DNA from: Actinomycetota bacterium
Lineage (GTDB): Bacteria; Actinomycetota; Actinomycetes; Nanopelagicales; Nanopelagicaceae
Reading direction: 5' to 3'
Assembly (NCBI GenBank): GCA_002737595.1
Contig: NSHZ01000013.1
Span: 1 to 25,290 of the forward strand
Length of the DNA stretch: 25,290 nucleotides
Below are positions 7,780 to 15,205 of this stretch, in pieces; position 1 is the first letter of the stretch, and the number at the start of each line of letters is the position of its first letter. The notes under the pieces were generated by a model. That model was given only the letters and a program-made list of their open reading frames with translations, was not told the origin of the DNA and searched no databases. Both the position numbers and the translations under genes were made by a program.

Positions 7780-9750
7780 TTATCGCGGAAAGGCGGCAGC
7801 AACGCCACCATCTACAGCAATTACGGTACCGGTGGTTCGTGACGAATCATCTGAAAGTAAGAAGGAGACAGTCTGGGCGACGTCCACACTTCGAACTCGT
7901 GTTTTGAGCAAATTACGTGAGGCATAGAAATCCTCAAGATTTTCAGGAGCGACTCCATGGGCGGCGGCGCGTTGTTCACGCACCCCGCCTTCCCAAAGTT
8001 TGCTGTGATCAAAGACCGCATCGGGATTGATCGCGTTTGCGCGGATCCCTGCGCTACCAGCTTCTAGCGCGGTAATGCGCATCAGTTGCAACATTCCTGC
8101 TTTGGTGACCGAGTAGCCGCCGAAGCCAGCGCCTGGGGCGAAAGCATTCTTGCTCGCAATGTATACAAGTGAGCCACCCATGCCTTGCTTGCGTAGGGCG
8201 CCGAGGGCTTCTTTGGTCAACAGGAATGCGCTGGTGAGGTTGATTTCTAAACCACGGCGCCATTTGTCGGCCGTCAGATCTTCAAGCGAATCAGAAACAC
8301 CTATTCCTGCATTGATAACGACGCCATCGAGTCCGCCGAAGTGAGCAATGGTTTCTCCGACAGTACGTTGCACGGTGGTTTCATCAGATTGATCACCTAG
8401 CAGCGTGAGTGGTTCTGGAGATTTATGCGCTGCAAATTCTGCAACAACTTCATCGAGACCTTTGCGATCGACATCTGCCAGGGTGACGCTCGCGCCGAGT
8501 CTTCCTAATTCAAGAGCGATCCCTCGTCCAATTCCACTTCCTGCGCCGGTGACAATGAAGATACTTCCGGCAAATTTTGTGGGAGCTGGCTTTGATTGCA
8601 ATTTGTAAAGTTCCATCGGCCAATAATCGAAACGAAAAATCTCTGACTCGGCGATTGTGGAAGCGCTTCCAAAGGCATCGATCACACGCGATGCCACGCT
8701 ATGTGTGTGGAAAGCGATATCGGCGAGCATGGAGCCTTCAGCGCGAGTAGCACCCGCGGTAATCGCGCCCACTCCCGGAACGAGCAGCACTTTTGGATCG
8801 TTACCGTGACTGACATAGCCATCCGGAAGGTGTGACTTATTGCGCTCGAAGTAGGCCGCGTACTCAGCGCGGTAATTCTCAATAGTTTTTGCGGGCTCTT
8901 TGACGTCAACGAGGGCAGATTTGGGGCGGATGCGGAGCATATGATCAGCGCTAGATACACCAGCTTCGACCACGGCGGCTGCGTCTGGACGTGAGGCCAC
9001 TTCTTTCAGACGTGAATCAGTGCGCAAGATTTGTTTCTTGCCCAGAGCTCCGCGAAGTGACAGCAGGAGATTGGTGTACTCCGCGAGGGGCATATCTGCA
9101 TGATTGAAGTTCGACTCGGGCCGAGTAGTGAGTGAATCCAAGTACTTGTCTGCAAGTGCCACGGCATCGTGCGTCTTCTTCAAGCAGACGTGGCTTGATT
9201 CATCCCAGACTACAAGTCCGTGATTAGCCAAGATGACACCTTCGGCGTCGCCTAGCTCACCCACAATCTTGGAGAGTGAAAAACTAGGACGCATCCAATC
9301 CACGTATGCATAACCGTCGCCTAATGCTTCACGGACAGCGCGTGGGCCATCGGGGTGATTAGTGAGTGCGCAGATCGCATCGGAGTGCACATGGTCGATG
9401 TGTTTGGCGGGCAGGAACGCGTGGAGCAGTGTTTCGATGGAGGGGCGACGCGAGGTGGGATCAACGAGGGCGCGCGTGACATAGTCGGTCATGGTCTCGT
9501 CGTCTAATCCTTCAAACTGACGAAGAGCCAAAAGTTCTTCCAGGTAAAGCGCTGGATAATCGCGCGCTACGGCAAATTGCATGTCTGCACCGGATCCCTT
9601 AACCCAGAGCACGTCGCGCTTGCGACCAAGATGATCGGTGAGGTCACCTTTACTGGAGGTATTGCCACCACCGAAAACGACTAATGATTGGTCGGCACCG
9701 ATGGCTTGTGAACGAGTAACAAGATCCTGTAGCGGAATGGGAATACTCAT
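7780..9750 (-). CDS. Class II aldolase / short-chain dehydrogenase fusion (RhaEW-like)
   Basis: 656 aa from ATG 9750, whose ATGA overlap with the mtnA stop decides the start over the longer open frame. Residues 1 to about 385 are a class II (Zn) aldolase domain: GGGNTSSKGD (28-36), RRPSIETLLH with E106, the metal ligands HIDHVH (H120, H122) and LANHGLVVWD with H177. Residues about 393-656 are a Rossmann SDR: TGAGSGIG (401-408), NAG (480-482), S533, and YSVTK with Y546 and K550. This architecture is that of bacterial rhamnulose-1-phosphate aldolase/lactaldehyde dehydrogenase (YuxG/RhaEW). Here no rhamnose isomerase or kinase is nearby and the partner is mtnA-like. A 5-substituted ribulose 1-phosphate is therefore a reasonable substrate, split to DHAP and an aldehyde that the SDR half oxidises or reduces. 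Substrate is inference. Confidence 0.88.
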   Translation of the reverse strand: MSIPIPLQDLVTRSQAIGADQSLVVFGGGNTSSKGDLTDHLGRKRDVLWVKGSGADMQFAVARDYPALYLEELLALRQFEGLDDETMTDYVTRALVDPTSRRPSIETLLHAFLPAKHIDHVHSDAICALTNHPDGPRAVREALGDGYAYVDWMRPSFSLSKIVGELGDAEGVILANHGLVVWDESSHVCLKKTHDAVALADKYLDSLTTRPESNFNHADMPLAEYTNLLLSLRGALGKKQILRTDSRLKEVASRPDAAAVVEAGVSSADHMLRIRPKSALVDVKEPAKTIENYRAEYAAYFERNKSHLPDGYVSHGNDPKVLLVPGVGAITAGATRAEGSMLADIAFHTHSVASRVIDAFGSASTIAESEIFRFDYWPMELYKLQSKPAPTKFAGSIFIVTGAGSGIGRGIALELGRLGASVTLADVDRKGLDEVVAEFAAHKSPEPLTLLGDQSDETTVQRTVGETIAHFGGLDGVVINAGIGVSDSLEDLTADKWRRGLEINLTSAFLLTKEALGALRKQGMGGSLVYIASKNAFAPGAGFGGYSVTKAGMLQLMRITALEAGSAGIRANAINPDAVFDHSKLWEGGVREQRAAAHGVAPENLEDFYASRNLLKTRVRSVDVAQTVSFLLSDDSSRTTGTVIAVDGGVAAAFPR

Positions 9751-10778
9751 GAGGCACTCCCAGTGTTGAGATCCTCGCCATTGGCAATTTCGTAAACTCG
9801 TTTCTCGGTTACTACAGCTGCTATATAGCGTGCAGGAGTGACGTCGAATGCAGGGTTGTACGAAGTGGCACCAATGGGGGTAGTGCGCACCCCAGCGAAG
9901 TTGCACACTTCCGCATCGTTTCGAAATTCGATATGAATTTCTTTGCCGGTCTTCATCGAGCGATCAACGGTTGATTCTGGGGCGACAACCATGAATGGAA
10001 TGCCCGCGGCGTGGCACGCAAGGGCCACGCCGAGTGAGCCAATTTTATTTGCACTATCGCCATTAGTCACAATGCGATCTGCACCAATGAGTGCGCCATC
10101 GATCTCGCCAGTCATGATCGCCATGGCAGCAGCGCCGTCGGGGAGCACTTTGTAGGGAATGCCCTCTTGGTCTAATTCCCATGCGGTAAGTCGCGCACCT
10201 TGAAGAAGTGGGCGGGTCTCGTCGGCAAAAACCACTTCAATGCGACCTCGAGAAGCTAGTTCGCGAATCACTCCGAGCGCGGTGCCCCAAGCAGTGGTAG
10301 CAAGTGAGCCAGTGTTGCAATGGGTGAGGAGGCGCAGCGGGCGATCTCCCACTTTATTGAGCCACCAATCCGCACCAAGCTTGCCCATGGCGTGATTAGC
10401 GGCTTCATCTTCTGCGGCGATCTGTTGTGCAGCAGCAAAGACCACATCGCGTCCTTCTGGCACGAGCGGGCGTACTTTATCGACGGCCCATGCAAGGTTC
10501 ACTGCGGTGGGTCGGGCATTTCGAATTGAGTCAATTGCCTCATCGAGTTGAGTAGGGCTCCAACTTTCACGGATACCTTGATCCATCGCTAAGACAACGC
10601 CGAGCGCGCCGGCTACTCCGAGAGCGGGGGCGCCACGTACTGCGAGTCGTTGAATCGCATCGACTAGGACCGACACCGTAGTGATTTCGATGCTCTTTAC
10701 TTCTGTGGGTAGCAACGTCTGATCGAGTAGCACCACGGCACTATTACGCCATTCAATCGTTCGTGGAACGCTTGACAT
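9747..10778 (-). CDS. mtnA: MtnA-like aldose-1-phosphate isomerase (eIF2B/MtnA family)
   Basis: 343 aa, close to the family length of about 350. ATG 10778 has a GAGGGG-type ribosome site about 6 nt upstream. Catalytic motifs are intact: RGAPALGVAGALG near residue 48, THCNTGSLAT with C154 (B. subtilis Cys160), and GADRIVTNGDSANKIG with D234 (Asp240), plus FADETRPLLQGARLTAWEL. The family interconverts methylthioribose 1-phosphate and methylthioribulose 1-phosphate. Close homologues act on 5-deoxyribose 1-phosphate (DrdA) or ribose 1,5-bisphosphate, and sequence alone does not separate these. First gene of the operon, divergent from the GntR regulator. None of the usual salvage genes mtnB, mtnK, mtnC or mtnD is in the window, which argues for a non-classical route. 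Confidence 0.9.
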   Translation of the reverse strand: MSSVPRTIEWRNSAVVLLDQTLLPTEVKSIEITTVSVLVDAIQRLAVRGAPALGVAGALGVVLAMDQGIRESWSPTQLDEAIDSIRNARPTAVNLAWAVDKVRPLVPEGRDVVFAAAQQIAAEDEAANHAMGKLGADWWLNKVGDRPLRLLTHCNTGSLATTAWGTALGVIRELASRGRIEVVFADETRPLLQGARLTAWELDQEGIPYKVLPDGAAAMAIMTGEIDGALIGADRIVTNGDSANKIGSLGVALACHAAGIPFMVVAPESTVDRSMKTGKEIHIEFRNDAEVCNFAGVRTTPIGATSYNPAFDVTPARYIAAVVTEKRVYEIANGEDLNTGSAS

Positions 10779-10797
10779 CTCTACCCCTCAAGTCGAT

Positions 10798-10812
10798 AGT
10801 TGTCCTACAACT
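10798..10812. promoter_or_regulatory. Perfect inverted repeat, likely GntR-type operator
   Basis: AGTTGT (10798-10803), spacer CCT, ACAACT (10807-10812) is a perfect 6-3-6 palindrome. It lies 20 nt upstream of the mtnA start on one side and 24 nt upstream of the regulator ATG on the other. GntR/HutC-subfamily operators are typically short palindromes of the GT-N-AC kind, so this is a good candidate for autoregulation and control of the divergent operon. No binding evidence. Confidence 0.55.
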
Positions 10813-10835
10813 TGATTGAAAGGTTACTCCGGCTC

Positions 10836-11597
10836 ATGGCAATTGCAAAGTCCCCGGCGCTGCCCTCGCTGGCAACCACCAAGGGCGGAGGGGGCTCACT
10901 GGCCACCCAGGTGAGGGACCATTTGCGAACTCGGATATTGACCCATGAGTGGAATGAGGGGAAGAAAATCCCTAGCGAGTTTGACCTCGCCGGTCAGTAC
11001 CAGGTCTCCCGGGTCACCATCCGGACCGCGCTGAAGGCGCTCGAAGCTCAAGGGTTGCTAGATATCAGGCATGGCTCCGGAGCCTATGTAGCAAACTTCG
11101 GTACTTCCATTCGAGCTGGACTCCAAGAGCTCCGTTCGATTACCGAGACCATTCGCGAAATGGGTTTTGAGCCGGGGATGACGCACCGTGTAGTGAAGCG
11201 ACGTGGCGCCACTGTCGATGAGGCGTTTCGGTTGCAGATCGCCGAAGGTGAGTCCGTCCTCTATATGGAGCGCGCCATTCTCGCCGACGACGAAGTAGTC
11301 GCCTATTCCTATGACGCGGTGGCGATTCGCGACCTTCCGGAGAAGAGCATCGGCGAAATGGGTAAAGGTAGCGTCTTCGGTGCCTTCGCCAAGTTGGGAA
11401 TCTTTCCGGTGCGCGCGCTCGCAGAAATTCACGCGATTAGTTCCACGGATATTGGGTGGGGGAGAGGCCGTCCCAAGTCAGGGCTCTATTTACTCCTGAA
11501 GCAGTTGCACTTCTTGCGAGATGGAGTGCCGGTAATGGCCAGTGATACTTACTTTGTGGAGGGCCGCTTTCAGTTCATCATCCATCGAACCCTTTAG
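10836..11597 (+). CDS. GntR-family (HutC/UTRA) transcriptional regulator
   Basis: 253 aa from ATG 10836. A TTG at 10800 would add 12 codons but would run the coding region through the palindrome, so ATG is preferred; GAAAGG (10818-10823) is a distant ribosome site. The winged helix spans residues about 22-88: QVRDHLRTRIL, KIPSEFDLAGQYQVSRVTIRTALKALEAQGLL and RHGSGAYVAN are the classic GntR pattern. The C-terminal half (about residues 105-250) matches a UTRA ligand domain (VLYMERAILADDEVVAYSYDAVAIR, DGVPVMASDTYF), which binds sugar phosphates or similar small molecules in many members. Divergent from the mtnA operon, it is presumably its local repressor, relieved by the pathway substrate (inference). 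Confidence 0.88.
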   Translation: MAIAKSPALPSLATTKGGGGSLATQVRDHLRTRILTHEWNEGKKIPSEFDLAGQYQVSRVTIRTALKALEAQGLLDIRHGSGAYVANFGTSIRAGLQELRSITETIREMGFEPGMTHRVVKRRGATVDEAFRLQIAEGESVLYMERAILADDEVVAYSYDAVAIRDLPEKSIGEMGKGSVFGAFAKLGIFPVRALAEIHAISSTDIGWGRGRPKSGLYLLLKQLHFLRDGVPVMASDTYFVEGRFQFIIHRTL

Positions 11598-11691
11598 AGG
11601 TCCCACCAGCCCTCAATAATCTTCTTTTGAGCGGCCGTCTGGAGGGTGAGTGGGAGATTCCCGGGCACGCCCTATCCCGATATTTCTCTAC

Positions 11692-13551
11692 ATGCGGTAC
11701 TTTGCCGAAGTGAAGCGCCTCTGGGTAAGTGTCGTGAGTTTTTCGCTGACTCTCGCACTCCAACCGAGCGCGCTTGCTGCTGGAGCCTGGACGAGCGCCC
11801 CTCAAGTGGGCCAGGGATGTTCGACGGACCAATCGGAGAATACCTTTTGGATTCCCCCACTTCACCTGATCTGCAAAGTGGTGGCCGGTAAAGGCACCAT
11901 AGTTCTTGACTCGCGAGTGATCCCAGACGAGCAATATGTGGCGCCCTTTCCAGCGACGGTCGATATGCAGGGTTTCTTGGCTCAGGATTCTGACGAAGTG
12001 GTCCGGATGTCTTCTTCGCTCTTAAATTTCACGACTGCTCCTGCAGATACTGCAACGATGTTGGCGATGAAAGACACTGTCACTGCTGTAGTGGCATGTA
12101 CTTCCGCTTCCGATCCAAATTGCACTTTTACGCGAATGCAAAAATACCGTGCCACGTTGCCGCGCTGTTCCTCTGATGCAGATACCAACTGCATCGTGGG
12201 AATCACCGCCAAGAACTCTGATGGAAAAGATTTAACTATCTCCGGTGCGAATTACTTCCCTACGAAAGGAATTCAGAGCTTTGCAGGAAATCCGGGAGTG
12301 AATTTGCCGACTGGAGCAACTTCGACTCTCGTTAACATTCCGGGCGCGCCGCACGATGGCGGGGATCTCTATTTAATCAAAGCCGAAATGATTGGTAACC
12401 GCACTTCATTAAACCTTCCAGAGCTTAATTTCCAGACCGAGCGCTTTCAGGCTGGGATTTTTGCGGTGAAGTTACGCGATATTCAACTCACCCGACACTT
12501 CGGGATGTCCACCAATGCTTCAGATTACGCATTCCTTGGGAATGAAATGGGTGGCGATGACATACCTGGCTGCGTGGGCCACTCCGAGACTCAATGCGCT
12601 GAGCCGTATCCACTTCCCAACAACATTAACTTCGGCCTGCAACTCCGGTTCGAAAAGAAGATGACGGGTTGGTTGCATGCTCGTCTTGATCGACCCGATG
12701 TGACTCTATCTACCGAGAAAAATGGGAATTCGCTGCTGAGTGTTTCCGGCTACTCTGTGAAAGTTCCGGTGCTCGCAGTATGGAAGAAGAATAGTGAGCT
12801 CAGTGATGCGCTTAAAACTTTTTACGCAGCAAGGTCTCGATACGGATCGACTTACTACGGCTCTATTGGGGCATCCATGTCTGAGATTGCACTTTTGCAT
12901 GATGTGAACAACGGGTTTGGCGAAGATGAGATGATTGAGTTTCTCGCTTGGCTCCCGCTCTCTTCGAATCAAGCATCCGCATTGCCTACAGCGTGGACTG
13001 TGCGAACGATGACAAATAATTCTCCAACCGTTAACTCTCCTTGCATCAAATCGGCACCAAATCTTGTTGGTTTGGTCACCACAAACGCCACCCAATATCT
13101 CGATGGACCCCCTTCCTTTAATCTTGGGACTCAGTCCCTGGATTACAAGGTTGCGGCACCGCATTTAACCCCCAAGAGGGATGTCTTTCAGGGAAATTAC
13201 AATCTCCTCCTTCGCTCAGATGTGGCCCGTTGTCTTTATGGGTTTAGCGCCGCCCCGATAAGCGCAACAGTCTCCGTGCTTTCTGAAAGTGGAACCGCGA
13301 GTGTGCAAACGCAATCTCTTACTGAGAAGAATGGCTGGCTCTCGCTCTCAGCTTCTGGCTTTACGTTCTCGAGCCCCACGATCCGAGTTACGTTGGCGCA
13401 GGCCAAAAATGAACCAGCTATTGCGGTGGTACCCGCGCCGGTTAAGCCAGTCGTGAAGAAAATTACGATCAAATGTGTGCGTGGGAAGACCGTGAAATCG
13501 GTCGTCGGAGTGAGCCCCAGGTGTCCGGTGGGGTATACCAAGAAGGCATAG
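11692..13551 (+). CDS. Exported protein with C-terminal Cys/Lys tail (paralogue of 2105-3745)
   Basis: 619 aa from ATG 11692, which gives a good signal peptide (MRYFAEVKRLW, hydrophobic core, cleavage near PSALA|AGAW). GTG 11650 has a GGAGG at 11641-11645 only 4 nt upstream and would give 633 aa with an unusually long n-region, so the start is not settled. Full-length similarity to the exported protein at 2105 is visible: LPRCSSDADTNC against LPLCDSEKTLDC, GWLHARLDRPDVTLS against GWMTGRIVDPSITFT, LDYKVAAPHLTPKRDVFQG, DVARCLYGF, and SASGFTFSSPTIRVTL. It ends KCVRGKTVKSVVGVSPRC then PVGYTKKA. Function unknown. It stands between the GntR gene (95 nt gap) and the hpf promoter region. Confidence 0.82.
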   Translation: MRYFAEVKRLWVSVVSFSLTLALQPSALAAGAWTSAPQVGQGCSTDQSENTFWIPPLHLICKVVAGKGTIVLDSRVIPDEQYVAPFPATVDMQGFLAQDSDEVVRMSSSLLNFTTAPADTATMLAMKDTVTAVVACTSASDPNCTFTRMQKYRATLPRCSSDADTNCIVGITAKNSDGKDLTISGANYFPTKGIQSFAGNPGVNLPTGATSTLVNIPGAPHDGGDLYLIKAEMIGNRTSLNLPELNFQTERFQAGIFAVKLRDIQLTRHFGMSTNASDYAFLGNEMGGDDIPGCVGHSETQCAEPYPLPNNINFGLQLRFEKKMTGWLHARLDRPDVTLSTEKNGNSLLSVSGYSVKVPVLAVWKKNSELSDALKTFYAARSRYGSTYYGSIGASMSEIALLHDVNNGFGEDEMIEFLAWLPLSSNQASALPTAWTVRTMTNNSPTVNSPCIKSAPNLVGLVTTNATQYLDGPPSFNLGTQSLDYKVAAPHLTPKRDVFQGNYNLLLRSDVARCLYGFSAAPISATVSVLSESGTASVQTQSLTEKNGWLSLSASGFTFSSPTIRVTLAQAKNEPAIAVVPAPVKPVVKKITIKCVRGKTVKSVVGVSPRCPVGYTKKA

Positions 13552-13572
13552 TCGCGGGGAGGGGTAAAAGAA

Positions 13573-13586
13573 GGTGTAGATACACC
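13573..13586. promoter_or_regulatory. Palindrome upstream of hpf promoter
   Basis: GGTGTA (13573-13578), GA, TACACC (13581-13586) is a perfect 6-2-6 inverted repeat. Its right part, TAGATACACC (13577-13586), recurs exactly at 13624-13633 between the likely transcription start and the ribosome site of hpf. The two copies therefore bracket the promoter, which suggests a protein-binding site controlling hpf. Confidence 0.45.
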
Positions 13587-13611
13587 CCCTATGTAGCGGA
13601 GTCATCGCGGG

Positions 13612-13640
13612 TATAGTCATTACTAGATACACCGAGGAGG
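13612..13640 (+). promoter_or_regulatory. hpf promoter -10 and ribosome-binding site
   Basis: TATAGT (13612-13617) is a good -10 hexamer; I see no convincing -35. Transcription would begin near 13624, at the second TAGATACACC copy. GAGGAGG (13634-13640) is a strong ribosome site 5 nt before ATG 13646. Confidence 0.5.
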
Positions 13641-13645
13641 CAATT

Positions 13646-13990
13646 ATGGAAATTACCATTCAAGCCCGCCACGCAGGCCTCGCAGAAGATTTTAGTGAGA
13701 CTGTTAAATCCAAGCTAAAAACCATGGATCGCTTCAACGTGGCCATTGAGCGAATTGAAGTAGAAGTTCTCCACGAACAGAATCCTAGGCAAGGGAAGGA
13801 GTCTCACCGCGTGATTCTCACTTCGCGTGGAGCTGGTCCGCTTCTGCGTGCTGAGAGTGCGGCCTTCAACGATCTGGCTGCGTTTGATTTAGCAGTCGCT
13901 GAAGTGGAGCAACAGATTCGAAAAATTCACGAGCGTACCAAAGATCACGGCCGTGACTCGTTAAAGTTTCGCGCCTTGGCCAAGGATTAA
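13646..13990 (+). CDS. hpf: Ribosome hibernation promoting factor, short form
   Basis: 114 aa, the size of short HPF/YfiA proteins; long-form HPF, usual in actinobacteria, would be about 200 aa or more with an extra C-terminal dimerisation domain, which is absent here. The start MEITIQARHAGLAEDF and the basic helix pattern SETVKSKLKTMDRF match the S30AE/sigma-54 modulation family, as does the second helix around AAFNDLAAFDLAVAEVEQQIRKIHERTK. These proteins bind the small ribosomal subunit in the decoding channel and idle ribosomes in stationary phase or stress. A palindrome and a repeated decamer around the promoter suggest regulated expression. The lipoprotein gene follows after 4 nt. Confidence 0.85.
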   Translation: MEITIQARHAGLAEDFSETVKSKLKTMDRFNVAIERIEVEVLHEQNPRQGKESHRVILTSRGAGPLLRAESAAFNDLAAFDLAVAEVEQQIRKIHERTKDHGRDSLKFRALAKD

Positions 13991-13994
13991 TTCT

Positions 13995-14477
13995 TTGGGC
14001 TCTATCCGCATTTGGTCGGCGCTGGCGTTGTCATCGCTTTCGATCATGGGTTGTTCGACTGCAGGGATGCCTCGGGAAGAGGCGAGACCCACTGCATCAC
14101 CTGCGGAGAGACTGGCCCCATCTCAGGATGCGACTGCTCCTAGGATTTTTGTTGTTGATTGCTTGGAGTATGTAGAAGCTCCGAAGAAATTACAGTTGTA
14201 CTGTGCCGATGGAGGCCAACAGCTATCAAAGATCATGTGGGTTTCGTGGTCTGCGGAATCAACATTTGGTTTGGCAACTTCCACAAAAAACACGTGTGAT
14301 CCGGATTGCGCAAGCGGAAATTACGATATTCGCACGGCAAGCGTGTTGTTGTCTGAGCCCATTGAGACATCCGACGGTCGTATGGTCTTCACGAGAATTG
14401 CATTGAAATATGACAAGCCGCTGAGTGACGGGCAATCCGAGGAGTACCTGGATCTGTCCACCGAACTTATGCCCTGA
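13995..14477 (+). CDS. Small putative lipoprotein
   Basis: 160 aa from TTG 13995, chosen because AAGGA (13982-13986) lies 8 nt upstream inside the end of hpf. The start gives a short basic-hydrophobic leader (MGSIRIWSALALSSLSIMGC) with a lipobox-like SIMGC, so C20 is the probable lipidated residue; M at -2 makes it a loose lipobox. The mature part has paired cysteines (FVVDCLEY...LQLYCADG, TKNTCDPDCASG) and no motif I recognise. Probably anchored to the outer face of the membrane. It is likely cotranscribed with hpf by position, but a functional link is not evident. Confidence 0.7.
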   Translation: MGSIRIWSALALSSLSIMGCSTAGMPREEARPTASPAERLAPSQDATAPRIFVVDCLEYVEAPKKLQLYCADGGQQLSKIMWVSWSAESTFGLATSTKNTCDPDCASGNYDIRTASVLLSEPIETSDGRMVFTRIALKYDKPLSDGQSEEYLDLSTELMP

Positions 14478-14527
14478 TAACGTCCTGGGTTTACCCTACG
14501 ACCTATGGAGAAGTGCGCGATAAGTAC

Positions 14528-14539
14528 CATAATTGATCC
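14528..14539 (+). promoter_or_regulatory. -10 element of a leaderless promoter for the response regulator
   Basis: CATAAT (14528-14533) is followed by 6 nt and then ATG 14540, so transcription would start at the A of the start codon. No ribosome site precedes this ATG. The same CATAATTG arrangement with a 6-nt spacing occurs before the GTG at 18628. Confidence 0.5.
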
Positions 14540-15205
14540 ATGGAGCAACTGCGGGTAGTTCTCGTCGAGGACGACGACTTCACTCGTGGGCTCCTCAGTA
14601 CTTCCCTCGCTGCGCAAGGACTGATAATCATCGGATCTGCAGCGAATGCGAGTGAGGGACTTAAGCTTATTTTGGATCTCCTTCCCGACGTTATACTCCT
14701 GGACCTCAATCTTGGCAAGGGCCCAAATGGATTAGATCTTGCAGCCACCGTCAGGCAACGCGCCCCACAGGTCGGAATAGTGATGTTGACCAGCATCGAA
14801 GACCCGCGATTACTTGGACCGAATCTTTCGCAGGCGCCCGCAGGGGTTGAATTCTTGATCAAGCGTGAGATGGGCGACATTAACAAAGTTGTGGTGGCAC
14901 TCGAAAATGCTAAGCGTGCTGCCGCTGCTCCACTGGGCCATCGCGCCCGCACCGCAGGGATCCCACGTGTAAAAGAATTCACCGATTCTCAAATTGAGAC
15001 TATGCGACTCGTTTCACTCGGACATACCAATAGCCAGATTGCCTCGCGCCGAGCGGTGAGTGAAAAGTCGGTTGAGCAGATGATCTCCCGAATCTTTAGC
15101 CAAATGAGTTTGCCAGTTATCCCAGAAGGCCAGAATCAACGTGTCTCCATTTCGCGTCTTTACTACCGCCTTATGGGAGGCGCGCCTTCACATGACTCAA
15201 GCTGA
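14540..15205 (+). CDS. NarL/LuxR-type response regulator
   Basis: 221 aa. The receiver domain occupies residues 1 to about 125 with the acidic pocket E10-D11-D12, phosphoacceptor D55 (VILLDLNLG), T84 (VMLTS) and K108 (FLIKRE), all in the expected places. The C-terminal part (about 150-200) is a LuxR/GerE-like helix-turn-helix: FTDSQIETMRLVSLGHTN, SQIASRRAVSEKSVEQMISRIF. It is therefore a DNA-binding regulator activated by phosphorylation. The kinase gene downstream overlaps its 3' end by 14 nt, so the two are a cognate pair. The start is supported by a leaderless -10 element rather than a ribosome site. Target genes are unknown; the SDR and permease immediately beyond are candidates by position only. 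Confidence 0.9.
   Translation: MEQLRVVLVEDDDFTRGLLSTSLAAQGLIIIGSAANASEGLKLILDLLPDVILLDLNLGKGPNGLDLAATVRQRAPQVGIVMLTSIEDPRLLGPNLSQAPAGVEFLIKREMGDINKVVVALENAKRAAAAPLGHRARTAGIPRVKEFTDSQIETMRLVSLGHTNSQIASRRAVSEKSVEQMISRIFSQMSLPVIPEGQNQRVSISRLYYRLMGGAPSHDSS

Noticed and set aside
7755..7811. 19-residue N-terminal extension of the transketolase N half
   Set aside because: It would overlap the preceding gene's end by 32 nt, and a ribosome site sits directly before ATG 7754.
7780..9750. Rhamnose catabolic operon
   Set aside because: Only the aldolase/SDR fusion resembles it; no rhamnose isomerase, rhamnulokinase or mutarotase is present, while MtnA, transketolase halves and a RuBisCO-like protein are.
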